Source: Cristatella mucedo (lineage: Eukaryota > Bryozoa > Phylactolaemata > Cristatellidae). From it: a DNA stretch of 60,000 bases. The notes under the pieces are model-generated. The model searched no databases, was not told the origin of the DNA, and saw only the letters and a list, made by a program, of their open reading frames with translations. The stretch is from contig WPIO01000062.1 of assembly GCA_009760855.2 (NCBI GenBank), positions 1,400,001-1,460,000 on the forward strand, written 5' to 3'. Each line of letters starts with the position of its first letter. The first letter of the stretch is position 1. This document shows positions 35,937 to 48,240 of this stretch, piece after piece. The translations under genes and the position numbers were made by a program.

Positions 35937-36115
35937 GATGAAGGTGCACATTGAAGTAGAGCAAGGAATGGAGGTTGATGAGTCTGGTGGGGATGTTACC
36001 CCGAGGATGAAATCTCTGATTGTGTATATATCTTGTTGAACTCAAAAAAAAAACAAAATGAAGCAAGAATCGCTGGGCATGGGGCTCACCTGGGCACGGA
36101 TAAGGACATGGTCGT

Positions 36116-36144
36116 TGGTCGATGGTCGATGGTCGATGGTCGAT
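36116..36144. repeat. 7-bp tandem repeat (GGTCGAT)4
   Basis: Four head-to-tail units with one preceding variant (GGTCGTT). Confidence 0.9.
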
Positions 36145-36431
36145 CTTGCCCAAACCAGCCAATCGTAGGCTGCCCAACACCCCTTTGGGTCGGTCCACAG
36201 TGGGCCAGCACCCCGTTGGTCCCCCTTCTTTATGCTTTTGCTTTGGTTGCTGTCACTGGCTGAAGCTTCCTTTCACCTTTTGCTGCTGACCCGGTTACTG
36301 CAGCCTGCTATTTTTTATGGCTCTGGCTGGGAAGGGAGACACTGGCTGTTAACTGTGGCCACCTCGTGACAGAGCTCACATTGCACCACCCAGCCACTTG
36401 TAGTAGAAGGACATCCTTTTTGTTTGATCTC

Positions 36432-36560
36432 CTCTGGTTTGGCCTAGGGTGCTTGCCTTTAACGAGCCGGGTCGTGTGGGTTCGAGCTCTTCGGTTTATG
36501 TAAACTGCCTATATAGAGATCAAGTTCTCTTAGGACGATGTACAGATACAGCATTTTTTC
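36432..36560 (+). mobile_element. SINE-2 copy
   Basis: GGTTTGGCCTAGGGTG (A box), GTGTGGGTTCGAGCTC (B box, 36479-36489), then the LINE-A-like end TGTAAACTGCCTATATAGAG, ATCAAGTTCTCTTAGG. Confidence 0.78.
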
Positions 36561-36757
36561 CGTGGAACTCCCCCCCCCCCCACCCCAACGTTTGTCTGCA
36601 GGCCTGCCGAACTCAATGAGCGGCACTAATACCTGCCATCTGGCCGACTGGTTCATCTTTAATTTCACTAGCCTTGCTGAGCCCTGTCACTTGCTGTCTG
36701 CCACACTTTTTCAGTTCAGCTGGCATGCTCCTTTAATACAGTCATCTCATTGACTTC

Positions 36758-37101
36758 CTAACAGGATTGATACATGCCCCTCCACCCATGGGGATGGCAG
36801 AAGCCACTTCCCACGTCAGGAAGCTCTGGCCGATAGCAATTTTGGCGATTTTGTGTATAAGCTTCTACCCTCTTTGCATAGACCTGCCTAGGTAGCCACC
36901 GTGGGGACCCCAATTTCTCAAGTTGCCGAGTCTCTTGGTTTTCCCCACTTCCGTTCCACCAGTTCTTCTTTCGAATGTCTCGCAGCCTCGTGCTGCTGCT
37001 GCTGCTGCTGCTGCTGGTCGACTCGGCTGCCGGTTCCCGGTATCGGTCGAACAGACCACACTGCACTTGCGGCCAGCCAGTGGCTGGTGGCTGCAGCTGG
37101 C
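36758..37101 (-). CDS. Gene M2, exon D (C-terminal part)
   Basis: On the minus strand a 40-bp pyrimidine tract (CTCCTCCTTCTCCTCCTCCC...) ends in GCGCCAG, a strong acceptor. Entered in phase 1 the frame reads QLQPPATGWPQVQCGLFDRY, then a poly-Ser run from (AGC)8, then TRLRDIRKKNWWNGSGENQE and LEKLGSPRWLPRQ, and stops at 36758. Charged and Trp residues make this frame look more protein-like than the alternative (poly-Ala) frame that a phase-0 junction would use. A donor at about 36880 (GTAGAA) could end the exon sooner. Product unrecognised. Confidence 0.45.
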
Positions 37102-37166
37102 CTGGCGCAGTAGGAGGGGGAGGAGGAGAAGGAGGAGGTGGTGGGGTGGCTGGCTGCTTTAATTAC

Positions 37167-38060
37167 CCACCGGAGAAGCCGATACGATGCCCCCACTCGG
37201 ACAGCTGATTTCGGCCGCTGAGCGGCAACCGGCTTGTTGCTGGGCTTCAGAGCAGACCGTAGCTAGCCGCCAGCCGGCAGCAGCAGCAGCCCCGCTGGCC
37301 GGTCCGGTCGGTCGCTGCCTGCCGAGGAGGATAGGCCGAGTAGAGCCGTCGTCGTCGTCGTCGTCGGCACCAGTGTCTTCGTCAGGCGGAGCTGCTGCTG
37401 GTGCTCTCAGGCCACGGCTCCGAAGGTCACGGCTGCAGCAGCCCGGCGGCTCGAGGCCGCTGTTGCTGCCACCTCTGCACGGTTTCTGTGGCCTCCGGTG
37501 GCTGGCCGCCGCAGGCGGTGGCAGCAGCAGCGTGCCAGTGGGTGCCGGCTCGATGCCTGGCTCGGGCGCAGACAGCTGCGAGCAGGCACTTCCGAGGCTC
37601 CTCGGCTCCACCGGCTTCTCCTCGTTGCTCGGGGTCGCCACCACCAGCAGGCCCATGTCTGACGAGCGATCGACCGCTGCCGCCGCTGCTCTCTCTGCTG
37701 TGCACTCGACGGCCTGCTTTGGCTGGATGGCGAGGCAGTCGGAGGAGGCGGCATACGAAGCCGCTGGCCGCGGCGCCTCGGCCACCGGCTCGGAAGCGCT
37801 GGCCGCCGGCAGAGAGCTGCGAGGCTGCGGCGGCGGCCTCCTGGTGACTCCGGCCAGGTCCAGCTGCTTTTGCTTCGACAGCAGGGTAAGCGTTAGTGCA
37901 CTCCGTGGATTGAGAGGGGGCACGGGGGTACCTCGGGCCTTCTGGCTGTTCCGAACCGCCCGCCAAGGCGTGTCTGCCTGCCAGCCGACCAGCTGCTGCT
38001 GATGATGATGCTGCTGCTGCTCTGGCAGTTCAACCTGTCCCTCCTCCTTTTTTCGGTTCT
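37167..38060 (-). CDS. Gene M2, exon C (main disordered exon)
   Basis: The minus strand is open for 315 codons (37159-38106). It begins near NRKKEEGQVELPEQQQHHH, with a Gln/His tract, continues with Pro/Ala/Ser-rich sequence, includes QKARGTPVPPLNPRSALTL, and near its end an acidic run PDEDTGADDDDDDGS. The right edge is set by donor GTAATT (after ...SASPVG) or GTGGGT four bases earlier, giving an intron of about 65 nt before exon D. The left edge is unsure: AAGCAG|AG at 38061 keeps phase with exon B. The opposite strand also has a 271-codon frame, but it is Cys/Ser/Ala-biased and lacks matching acceptors. No domain recognised; probably intrinsically disordered and nuclear or scaffold-like by composition only. 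Confidence 0.5.
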
Positions 38061-38162
38061 CTGCTTCGGTCAACTGCATCGGTTGGCTGCTGGCCGACAG
38101 GTCCACAAGGGTGCCGACGGCTCACCAGTCGCAAGGCGCAGGAAGAGTGTCGGGAAGCTCAC

Positions 38163-38305
38163 CCCGTTGGCGCTCATCTAGTTTGCAGAGAGGCAGTTTG
38201 GCTGGGCAGCTGTCATGCGCCCTGCTGCCTTGCGCACGCACACAGGCGTTGATGAGGAGCTCTTTGTATGGTGCATAGCCGGGTAGGGGGTGGGGTGAGA
38301 GATCT
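38163..38305 (-). CDS. Gene M2, exon B
   Basis: On the minus strand a C-run acceptor (ten C, then AG) is followed by one base that completes the phase-2 exit of exon A (GG+A, Gly). The frame continues DLSPHPLPGYAPYKELLINA, CVRAQGSRAHDS and PLCKLDERQRG to donor GTGAGC (phase 1). If not spliced, the frame goes on ELPDTLPAPCDW to a TGA at 38122-38124, where a second donor-like GTGAGC overlaps. A stop, a short intron or readthrough are all possible. The ordered-looking YKELLINACVRA segment favours real coding. Confidence 0.5.
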
Positions 38306-38403
38306 CTGGGGGGGGGAGCAGCGCTCACTGCTGACTGCTAAGACAACGCCGAGTACTACGGCACGACCCCGAGCAGTAATAGCGCACATCATTCGGGCTG
38401 CAT

Positions 38404-38433
38404 CGTACAGTAGGATCATGCTCCTACTGTACG
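38404..38433. repeat. 12-bp perfect inverted repeat
   Basis: CGTACAGTAGGA (38404-38415), loop TCATGC, exact complement 38422-38433. It lies in M2 intron A-B. Confidence 0.95.
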
Positions 38434-40017
38434 TCGGTGCGATGGGGGCTCGTGTAGAACTCCTCAAGCCTGGAGTTCACAGACTTGCAGTCGGTTATGA
38501 GCATTTAAAGCTCCGGAGTTGAACATAAGTATGATTGGTCGTTGTCGTAGACAAGTTGCCAAGCAGTTTGTATAGCTCACTCGTGCAAGCCACGGCCGGC
38601 TGCAGTGCCTCCTACGAAATGCGATACTGGTGTGCTGCAGCCGAAGGCTTTCGGTGCCGTATACCGGAAGCAGCCTCGCGCAGCCTCGCTTTTCCCAGCG
38701 CTCCTCTTTGTCATTGACCTGGCTTTATAATGTATAATTGCTTGCATCTCTCATGCTGTGGCTAGTTACTCGAGTTTGCCTGTTCTGTGCAGCCATGCGG
38801 TAGTCATTCGTATAATTCGAGCTCCTTTGATTTTCGTGATGAGATTATCGTGCAGGCGGGAGTAGTAGAGGTGGTTTCGGCATACTTCGGTCCTGGCCGT
38901 TTCCACTAAGTTCATTGTTTTCTACCTCGGCTCTTGTCACCTGCCGCTGGTGGTATGGGTACCAAAATTGTGTGAGTTCCTCAAACCTTGTAATAATTGA
39001 AGTCGGAAGCATGCGTATGTCCAAAGCTGTGGGGTCAAGATTTAAATCAGGGCTGTAGGAATATTCTCTTTCTGGCATCGGTAGCATGAGGAATCACGAC
39101 CTCGTGCTACAGGCACACCGGGGCTACTGCTTTAGGCATCAGAGCACAGAATGTTACTAACTTGCATTATTTTTAGTCTCTTTTAATTGAGAAAGATATC
39201 ACAGCAAGGCAGCACAGTTGATGCCCTGGCTGAAGCTAGCACTTCATGGACTGTCAAGATGCACGCGTAGCTTCTCCCTTCTGCCCCAATCATACCAGCT
39301 GGCTGGTCGTTAGTCAGGTCTCGGTTGTCACCGTAGTGTACACACTTCTTGGAGCTCGGTACCTTGATAAGCGATTGTAAGGGCAGGAGTTGTAATTAAA
39401 TATCAAGTCTGCTAATGATGATGACGACTGAGCAAGGAATGGTTCGGGAAAAAGTGTGGTGCGAATGCATGAGCGAGCAGGCACAGCAGATGACTGCGGA
39501 ATAAAATGGGAGCTAGGAGCTAAAGGAAGAGGAGCAATGAGGAGGAGCCCGGACCATGCTGCACTACAGCATGATAACGAAGCCGTTCACTGTACACATT
39601 TTGATGCTAAGAGATAGGGCGGTACCCGCAGGACTGACAAAGAGTCTGGGGCTAATGTGTGTGTGTGGGGTGTGGCGGTTGCTCTCAACTGGAGCAACCA
39701 TTCTGTGTCGGTAGCCTTGCTTGTTTGTGCAGCCTGAACTAAGTTTGTATCTGAGACTTTACTCCAACTTGTGTACTCGATCTACTTACTAGTGGCTGCA
39801 GCTGATCGGGGCTTGGAAGGCCGTGCTGAAGGCTGGGTGAAGGGTGCAGTTCAGGCTGAGCAGCTGCTTCACTGAGAGGTCCTCGGAGCTGCACAGGACA
39901 TAGGACAGCCAGTAGGAAGCCTCGAAGCAGGAAGCCTCGATGCTGCACAAATAATCAGGCAGTGTCACCTTCAGGAAGACTTTGGTTACCCTTGCTCTCC
40001 CGAAGCTGGAAGCTCAC
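38434..40017. other. M2 intron and unassigned sequence
   Basis: Mostly the inferred 1.7-kb intron between exons A and B. No other feature supported. Confidence 0.35.
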
Positions 40018-40071
40018 CCATCAAAGACCTGGCTGTCCAAAAATAGCAGTCTGTTGTTCGATGAGATTAGG
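40018..40071 (-). CDS. Gene M2, exon A (54 nt)
   Basis: The minus strand shows a long pyrimidine tract (TCTCTTGTTCTTTCCTGGGT, CACCTTTGCTAG), then 54 nt, then GTGAGC. In frame: one base, then LISSNNRLLFLDSQVFD, then two bases. Phase 2 in, 2 out, so the exon could be skipped without a frame change. Its exit fits exon B exactly. The other two frames carry a stop. Upstream M2 exons are not identified. Confidence 0.5.
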
Positions 40072-41647
40072 CTAGCAAAGGTGACCCAGGAAAGAACAAG
40101 AGACACGGCAGAGATAGAGAGAAAGAATGAGGCAGTGTGACAGAGATTGTGAAGCAGAGAGACTGTGTGAAAGAAAGAGTGTGTGAATCTGACTTGCATT
40201 ATTACTAGCCATCAGCTCCTTGGGAACAAGCTGCCTGCTATTTCCCACAGTCATCTGTTCAGCTGTGTGCACCATGGTTGGCACTTGACAATCTGGCTCG
40301 TGGCAAGGCCTGATTCAACGCGTATGATTTGGCTGTACTCGTGGGCTTGTGTTTCCCTTCCGGGCCACGACCCAAGAACCTCCATGCAAGCGTTAATCTT
40401 TGAGGAAGGAGAATGTAAGCAGGCTCTTCTATGCACTCCTTGGCAGATGCTGCTCTGGTCAGGCCGTTAGTATGTATGAAACTGTAGCTGGCATGCACGG
40501 CTTCTGTGCGGCTAATCTAGAAAGCACGGCCAGTGTGAGCTGTCATAATCAGAAGCAGAGTGGTGGCTGGGGTATTTTCTTTTTGTTTTCTCTTGGCAGC
40601 CCACAGCGGTCTTGTTCAAATCCAGATGCTATCCATGTGTGACTGGATGAGCTGCATTTCTCGGGAGAACTGAGGCAAAATCCAGGGGATTTGTATAGCA
40701 TTTTTAGAGAGTTGCTTCAGCCAGCCAGCAATGCATTCGTGTATCACATCCCAGATGTTTTTGGCTCCATGCTCTAACTCCCCCTCCATAGGAAACGTGC
40801 CCCCATCAGATTGTGTTGCTTGCAAGACGAACCACCAATGTTTATGCTTGCCTTGGCATGCGTCGGTTAGCTGGGTTCATCTCCACACTCATCTTTCACC
40901 CCAGCTTTTTGCAGGGGGTGTGACCTCATACCCTCTCTAACGGCTGCCAGCCCACATCTAGCAGGCCTGTGCACTTGTAATAATAAGTTATTGGTCGTGG
41001 TCTCTTGTTGGCTGATTTTGGCGGTAGCCAATTGCTTCCATTGCCAGATTAGCCAATGCTGTCGGTGTGGCTACTTACTGCCACCTCTGCATGTGTAGCC
41101 AGTGTGGTTGGGTTCTAAACTATGAGTGCAGCTACAGTCTTATGGGTGGCAGGTTTGTCTGGCAGGGCACCAGACATAAGCAAAAGCTGTGGTGATGCAG
41201 AAAGCTTGACTCATCTGTAATCTTGTTATCTGCTTAGATAGCAAGCAAGTGCCTGACATTTGACCATCCGGTCGTCGTTTTGTCATTATAAGGTCAGCCT
41301 TGAAATTACTGATTGACATTAAGCCATTGACAGTGCTGCCGACGACATGCCCTTCAGTCAAGCCCTTAGGCCAAGATTTGTGATTCAAGCTGCATTAAGC
41401 ACTGCTTCTTTTCGACAGCAAAATGCAATATCGAAGTGTGTACACACACACACAAAGGCCAAATGCTTGCCTGTTTCATGACCGGATTGGTAGGCATTCT
41501 ATGCGAAAGAGCCTTAATACTTGAGCATGCAACACGGATGCTGAGTAAGGGCAGAAGTTCAACATTAAAAGTGGATCCTAGTCGCCCTTTAAGGCTAGCA
41601 AGGAGCTCGAGATTTCACCTTCGAATGCAAATAACGATGTCTTATTC
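40072..41647. other. Unassigned sequence
   Basis: A minus-strand frame at 40616-40825 (EHGAKNIWDVIHECIAGW, then LKQLSKNAIQIPWILPQF) looks protein-like but has no donor, and part resembles a SINE/LINE tail (AACTCTCTAAAAATGCTATA). A 36-nt minus-strand open stretch ends at GTAAGTAG near 41074. Confidence 0.3.
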
Positions 41648-42440
41648 CAGGTGACCTTTTGCCAGATGACCACGTCAGCTCCGCAGTAAAGTCTGCCTAC
41701 TTTCAGCTACAAAACATTCGGGTGTGTTTAGATAAGGGCACCACTGAAACGTTAGTTGATGCATTTGTGACATACCTTGTAGACTTTAGCAACTCTCTCC
41801 TTGCAGATTTATCTACCCTAGCAATAAGATGTGTAGAGGTGCCGTAACAATAACAATGATAATAATAATAATAATGGGGTATTTGTTGAGTACCCGAAGC
41901 GATAAAAATATCATGTAGGCACTTTACATATCGTGCAAAACTCGTCAGCTTGACCGGTTTGTCTTGAACATAAGAGCTGCCACATTGCACCACTTCTCAC
42001 TAACCTGCACTGGCTCCCCATAAAGCAGCACATCGACATCAAGGTTCGGTCACTCACTTTTAGGTCCCTCTTTCTCTTTCCTTCCTGTCTGAAATGCTTT
42101 CTGACCACTCGTTCCATAATAACACCATTCCCCTGACTCAAATAGTACTGCTGCGTCACTCACAAAACTTAAATTTCCTTGAGACCCTGCCTTCAGTTTC
42201 CCTATGCTCCCAAAGTCTGAAACTCACTACCGACTGCCATCACAGTATGCTCTGGCTTGACAGCATTTAAAAGAAAGCTAAAAGTCTGCCTATTCCTCGC
42301 AACATTTGCTCAAACCATATGAATTGTTCTAATGTGCTTGTGTATATTGAAGTTTTGCATCATCAGTTGACATGATTCTTTCCAGCTTATGTAAAGATCC
42401 TAGAAAGATTTATTTCCCTTAGAGCGTTACACAAATATTA
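41648..42440 (+). mobile_element. LINE-A copy 5, with nested antisense tail
   Basis: Post-RT region (GATGACCACGTCAGCTCC; CTACTTTCAGCTACAAAACA) split at 41846-41936 by a reverse LINE-A tail (ATAATAATAATAATGGGGTA to CACTTTACATATCG). It then resumes at AAAACTCGTCAGC and runs through the 3' end to about 42440. Many frame breaks. Confidence 0.8.
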
Positions 42441-42442
42441 AT

Positions 42443-43060
42443 CATATGCAACTGTTGCAAAACTCAGCTGGTCACTTGGTTTGTTTTCAACGGTATAGCT
42501 GTAACATCACACCACTTCTCTGAGCTTCACTGGCTCCTTATCAAGCACCAAATTGACTTCAGCATTCTTCCTTTGGCGGATTACTTCAGATTACTTCAGT
42601 TGCTTGTGCCAGCCTTACCTAGCAGATCACCTTGCTCCCGTAGTGTGCTTTCACATTATCGGCTCCTCGTCTGACAGTAGCCTCACTATTTCTAGAACTA
42701 ATTTGAAATATTTAGGTGATCGAGCCATCTGTTTGTATGCCCCGAAAGTCTGGACCTACTTCCGTCTTCTTTCACCACCTACATTGACTTTGTATCAATT
42801 TAAGTCTCAGCTAAAGACGATTCTTTTCCACTCAGCTTTCCCTCTGCCCTAGGGAACGTGTCTTTTTTCCGTGTGCTTTGCATACTTACTTGTGCATGAT
42901 TCAGTGCATGTTACTAACCAGCATCTCTGAGTGTCTTCTTGTGTTCTCTTGTATGCTTTTCGAAGCTTGATATAGAGCTTGTCATTCACTCTTGTTCATT
43001 GCTTCCCTTTCACCAAATTACAGCACATGGAAACTAAGACTTATTGTTATTTATTGTTAA
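42443..43060 (+). mobile_element. LINE-C copy
   Basis: Starts CAACTGTTGCAAAACTCAGC. The open frame at 42553-42852 includes YLGDRAICLYAPKVWTYF, then a 3' UTR like 29750-30000. The end words are AAATTACAGCACATGG and TTATTGTTATTTATTG. Confidence 0.72.
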
Positions 43061-44671
43061 AGGTTATTTGCCGTGTAGTTGCTCTACAAGCAGCCCTAGT
43101 CAGTTGCCGATCAGTCCTTTACTTTCAAGTTCCCCAGTGAAGCTTTAGCCGTCCATCTCACAGTGTTAGGGGTCTATACGGGTACTAAGGATAATTCTAG
43201 GACATTTAATTCTGGATGATTGGTCCAAAGGCTCCAGCCACTCATGCAGTCCATCTTGCTATTCCACCTTAGAAATTAACTGGTTTGAAACAAGATATTA
43301 CATAAAATTTGTTTCAGCATCGCTTTAGCAGTGCACGCTTGTAAATATTTGAAGTTGTTCAACTGCTATTAGATGCCGAAAGTGCCACCTCACAGAGTTG
43401 CTAATTGCAGCCAACACACGTGTGGTTAAGTCGAACTTTTGGTAACATGTTCCCAATTCGCTCGAGGATCGCTAGAATTATGCAGGCAGCCAAAAAAGCA
43501 ACCGAAACCAAAGTTATCGAACATTTTCTGTAATTTGCTGCCTTAAATATACAAGACATACTATCCGGTTAGCAGCTTGTCGGCTCGATGCCGAGGAACT
43601 AGTCGAGCATTGCTCTGGTTTTCAGATTCTTCTACCCTGCTGTGTATCCTGGGAATATCATTTACATGCTTCTTACTGTCACACCGCTTGCAGCAATATA
43701 TTTATTGCCAAATGGCCAGTTAAGTGTGTCTTTGTAAGTGCTCCCTTGAACCATCCGCGTGGGTTGTACTTGTCTATTTCCTTTTACATGGGAGAGGTGG
43801 GTGATCTTCTCTGCATCGCACACCATTGTGCTTTTTAACAATGTGCTGTCCCGTGAGCAACCGGTTCCTGTACATGTGCACTGAGATAGGCAGGAATTCA
43901 GGTCGTATGGCGTTGCTGCATTATGACGGACGGAGGTTGCTGAGCTCTTTTTCACTTCAGCTTGGCGTGGGCTGGCAACAGTTGCATATATGTCACTACT
44001 GCATTAGGATGGCTCTTTCCAGGGCTCCATTCTAACCTATGCATTGTTAGGTTTATCATGTTACCCACTAGAATGGTGGCTGTAATTGGTTTTGTGTGCT
44101 GTGGCAGCACTGTATGGACTGGCTGCACGTGCTGAGATCTGCTGCACTCCACTTTAGCTGCTGCTGCTAACTGCTTATTCAGCAGGTGCTCTTGGAAAAT
44201 GCCCACCACCAGTAGGTTGGCTGTTTTAATTTGCTCACTTGCCCCTTTTGGGCTAGGTGGTAGTGGTCAAAAGTCTGATCTAATTAGCCAACAGCCTTCT
44301 GCTTACTTTCGGCCAGCCACATAGTTAAACGACCTGGCTCGTGTTGCTGTCAGTTTGAGGTCTCGTTAACTTCATCCAGATCCAGCCTCTCCTTCACAAA
44401 GCTCCATTGTGTGCTATGTTCACTCCAATCAGCTAATTCACTTCGATATCATATAATTTGCCGAGTGTAGTAATGACCTCCTGGCTCTGACTCAAGGGCT
44501 GCTACAGCTGATCTCTGCTCTTCGTGTCTCAGAGACAGCACACAGAGCTAATGTCTACCTCTCCAGCATTCCGAGTATGGGTCTACTAGTTTGACTAATT
44601 GCCGGCATGAAACATCTGGCAGTGGGCTCATGGTCGAGCTTCCTGGCTCTGTAAGTGCATTCAATTTTCAG
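43061..44671. other. Unassigned sequence
   Basis: No supported exon or transposon. Confidence 0.35.
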
Positions 44672-44760
44672 GGCATCGATGACGGCAAGCGATACAAGCA
44701 TTTGGGTCCAAAGCGGATGCTGACCACCCACCTATCCGTGATGTTCGAACACGTGCTTAG
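44672..44760 (+). CDS. Candidate internal exon, unknown protein
   Basis: The acceptor TTCAATTTTCAG is followed by GIDDGKRYKHLGPKRM, then LTTHLSVMFEHVL, the only open frame of the three. The charged, non-repetitive sequence reads like a conserved folded-domain fragment. The donor is weak (AG|GTCTGA), phase 2 out. Phase 0 in would accept the exit of P1 exon 3. Directly upstream is GTAAGTGCATTCAATTTTCA G, a 21-nt donor-to-acceptor span too short for a normal intron, so the open frame could also extend left to 44591. I do not recognise the family. Confidence 0.4.
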
Positions 44761-44993
44761 GTCTGAGAATGTGCATGCAGCTCAGTTATGAGAAATATTT
44801 TGTTATTTTGCACGGTTCACCTTTCATGAAACAACCCAAGTTCTAAAAAAAAAACCTCTCCCTAGCTATCTACTTGCTGAGCAGTGTAAAAAGTATGTGG
44901 AAACCACACCTGAAGCCACGGTGCTTAGCTGCATCGTCTTCAAACGAGCTCCTAAAGAGGACACAAGTTAGTGGTCAGTCCGGTGGGTATTTG

Positions 44994-46171
<1,178 letters not shown>

Positions 46172-46560
46172 TATTCTCACTCAAAGTCTTAGCAGCTTTC
46201 GGTGCGAATACTAAAGCCGACACACTTCATTTCATGCAACAATAAGAAAGTGAGAAGCACAACTCATTCAACAGGACAGTCGAGGATGTGAATAGCGTGG
46301 AAGTAGTAGCAGCAGCACACAGGACGGCTGGAAAGGATGTGCCTCAGTCGGCAGCAAGAGAGATGTCGTTGCAAGTGAGTTCCACGGTGTAGAACCTGCA
46401 GAGCAAAGGCTTCTGTCGCCAGCAGTCTTTAAGCAAATGAAAGGAGCACCCAATGTATGGTCATGACGGGGTTAAGGTGGGTACGAGGAGGCTGGAACTG
46501 GTGCTTCAGTTCAGCTAGATAGGATGGAGTCGAGCCAACACGTGCCCTTGTGCGTCAGCT
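46172..46560 (-). mobile_element. LINE-B 3' fragment
   Basis: The reverse complement matches LINE-B post-RT coding and 3' UTR: LKTAGDRSLCSAGSTPWNSL, then words like CACTTTCTTATTGTTGCATG, and a truncated end near GCTGCTAAGAC. More diverged than the 31-kb copy. Confidence 0.8.
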
Positions 46561-46689
46561 TAAGAATTTTGCTCGGTATCATTTGATAAGCGGGAAGTCA
46601 TAGCAGCTCCTTTAGCAAAGGAGACACGACTGAATTTCCGAGATTTCTTAGAACCAAACATGGAGCCATATTTATCCTCAACGGTTTGA

Positions 46690-46797
46690 GTGTATACGTG
46701 TGTGTGTTTGCGTGTGTGTGTCTGTCTGTGTGTCTCTGTGTGTGTTTGTGCATGTGTGTATGTATGTGTGTGTATGTCTGTGTGTGTCTGTGTGTGT
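46690..46797. repeat. (GT)n / (GTCT)n imperfect microsatellite
   Basis: About 108 bp of GT with TCTG, TATG and TTTG interruptions. Confidence 0.93.
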
Positions 46798-48164
46798 TGC
46801 ATTTTGATGAACCGGTTCAAGCTGCCTAGCCGGCTGCACTCTTGCGACATGCTGCTAATCTTATAGAGATTTCGATTGCCTTTGAAAACTAGTATTGTGT
46901 TACCTAGACCACGATTCAGATAGATGCTCCGAATGCTTGCAGATCCGGGGCTTACCTACCCTGCAGAGCTCTGACTTGGTTAGTGCCCCTGCCTAGGTGT
47001 GTGTCAATGACTAAATTATGCCCTGGGAGTGTTTACTATCGGGTATGCAATCGCCTCGCAGACAGCACACATCAGCTAGCTGCTGTTTGGTTGCCTCTGT
47101 CTTGCCTGGCCTGCTGCTTATAACAACTGCCAGAGCTAGTATCTGAGCCACGTACTGAGGTCCTTAACAACTGTGATCGGGCCCGGGGCCACAGTCTGAG
47201 GCCCTAGCTGAGATGAACCCAGCTTGGCAACAACAGTGACCACAGTCTTTTGCCTCTAGCCATTTAGATCTAGTCGGTGTTAGTTTAATGATATTGACCG
47301 ACATGACTCTAAATTGGGTTGCACTCGACCACGATTTCAGCTGCATTGGGTGCATTGGACCCTGGCTGCATTGCTAGACTGTGAATATCGACAGGACTGG
47401 CTTCGGTCAATTGTAGCTGCTCAATTGGTATGCCACGTAGTGCCCTGTTACGTGTGATAAGTGCACGATTTACTTGTGCGAGCAGACCTGGCACTCACTG
47501 CTGCTTTTCACTCCTACTCTGTTCGCCATGCTCTGCTCACCAGCCACCTAATGGCATAATTTCGAAGGCTGGTAGGGCTCCTGGCTTAGGCCTGCTGTTG
47601 CCACTAGTAGGCTGATTGCAAGCAGCATCTGCTAGTTTCACTTTAGATTTGGAGTTCTGGTCACCTCTCTCTCTCAACTGCTACTCTGTGGAATCTTCCA
47701 CCTTCCTCTCTTTACCGTCTTCTTGGTTTTCTGATAGTGATTTGATTTCTGCTTTCGATACCGGCAGACATGATTGTGCCAGTTAATTGCCTCAATCAAA
47801 AGCTTCGGCTTGCTATTTCGAGTTAGCAGCAACCAGTTGTGCTAACACGTGTCTCACCCCTCCCTGCCACTGTGTTAGTCTTACGGTAAGCTTCTCAGGC
47901 TGTCTGCCAGAGCACATGGTATTGGCACAATCGGTCAGCAGATGTGCTTCTCATGTCTGTGTGTGTTTATGTGTGTCTGTGTGTGTGCATGCACACTGGT
48001 TTGTGTAAGTTTTCAGGGCACAAACCGTTATGCTGTTTTGCGGTGGTCCAGCCCTGTCCGCAGTATGTTCGATCTTCAAGTTGGTTGTCACAGAAGTTCT
48101 TATACGGTTGATTGCATGAACACACGTGGTTGTGTTTGCAAGCACATTTGTGAGCATTCTCTTC
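46798..48164. other. Unassigned; possible terminal exon near 47768
   Basis: On + a 50-bp pyrimidine-rich tract (TTTCTGCTTTCGATACCGGCAG) precedes ACATGATTGTG. One frame gives MIVPVNCLNQKLRLAISS then a stop. It could be a last exon; unsupported otherwise. GT words at 47957-47994. Confidence 0.25.
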
Positions 48165-48240
48165 CAGGAAGTAGTAAAGTGCCTGGGTAGAGATTTGGTT
48201 CTCTTGGGGTGCTTTACAAAAGACTCGTTATTGTTTTTGC
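48165..48240 (+). mobile_element. LINE-A-like solo 3' tail
   Basis: AGTAAAGTGCCTGGGTAGAG, then ATTTGGTTCTCTTGGGGTGC and TTACAAAAGACTCGTTATTG. Confidence 0.8.

Noticed and set aside
36975-37208. Signal-peptide-like plus-strand frame (poly-Leu)
   Set aside because: The Leu run comes from (CTG)8, which codes poly-Ser in M2 on the other strand.
37187-38002. 271-codon plus-strand frame opposite M2 exon C
   Set aside because: Cys/Ser/Ala-biased composition, and no upstream acceptor. The minus frame has matching splice sites and a more protein-like composition.
40616-40825. Minus-strand protein-like frame
   Set aside because: No donor or acceptor; part resembles a SINE/LINE tail in reverse.
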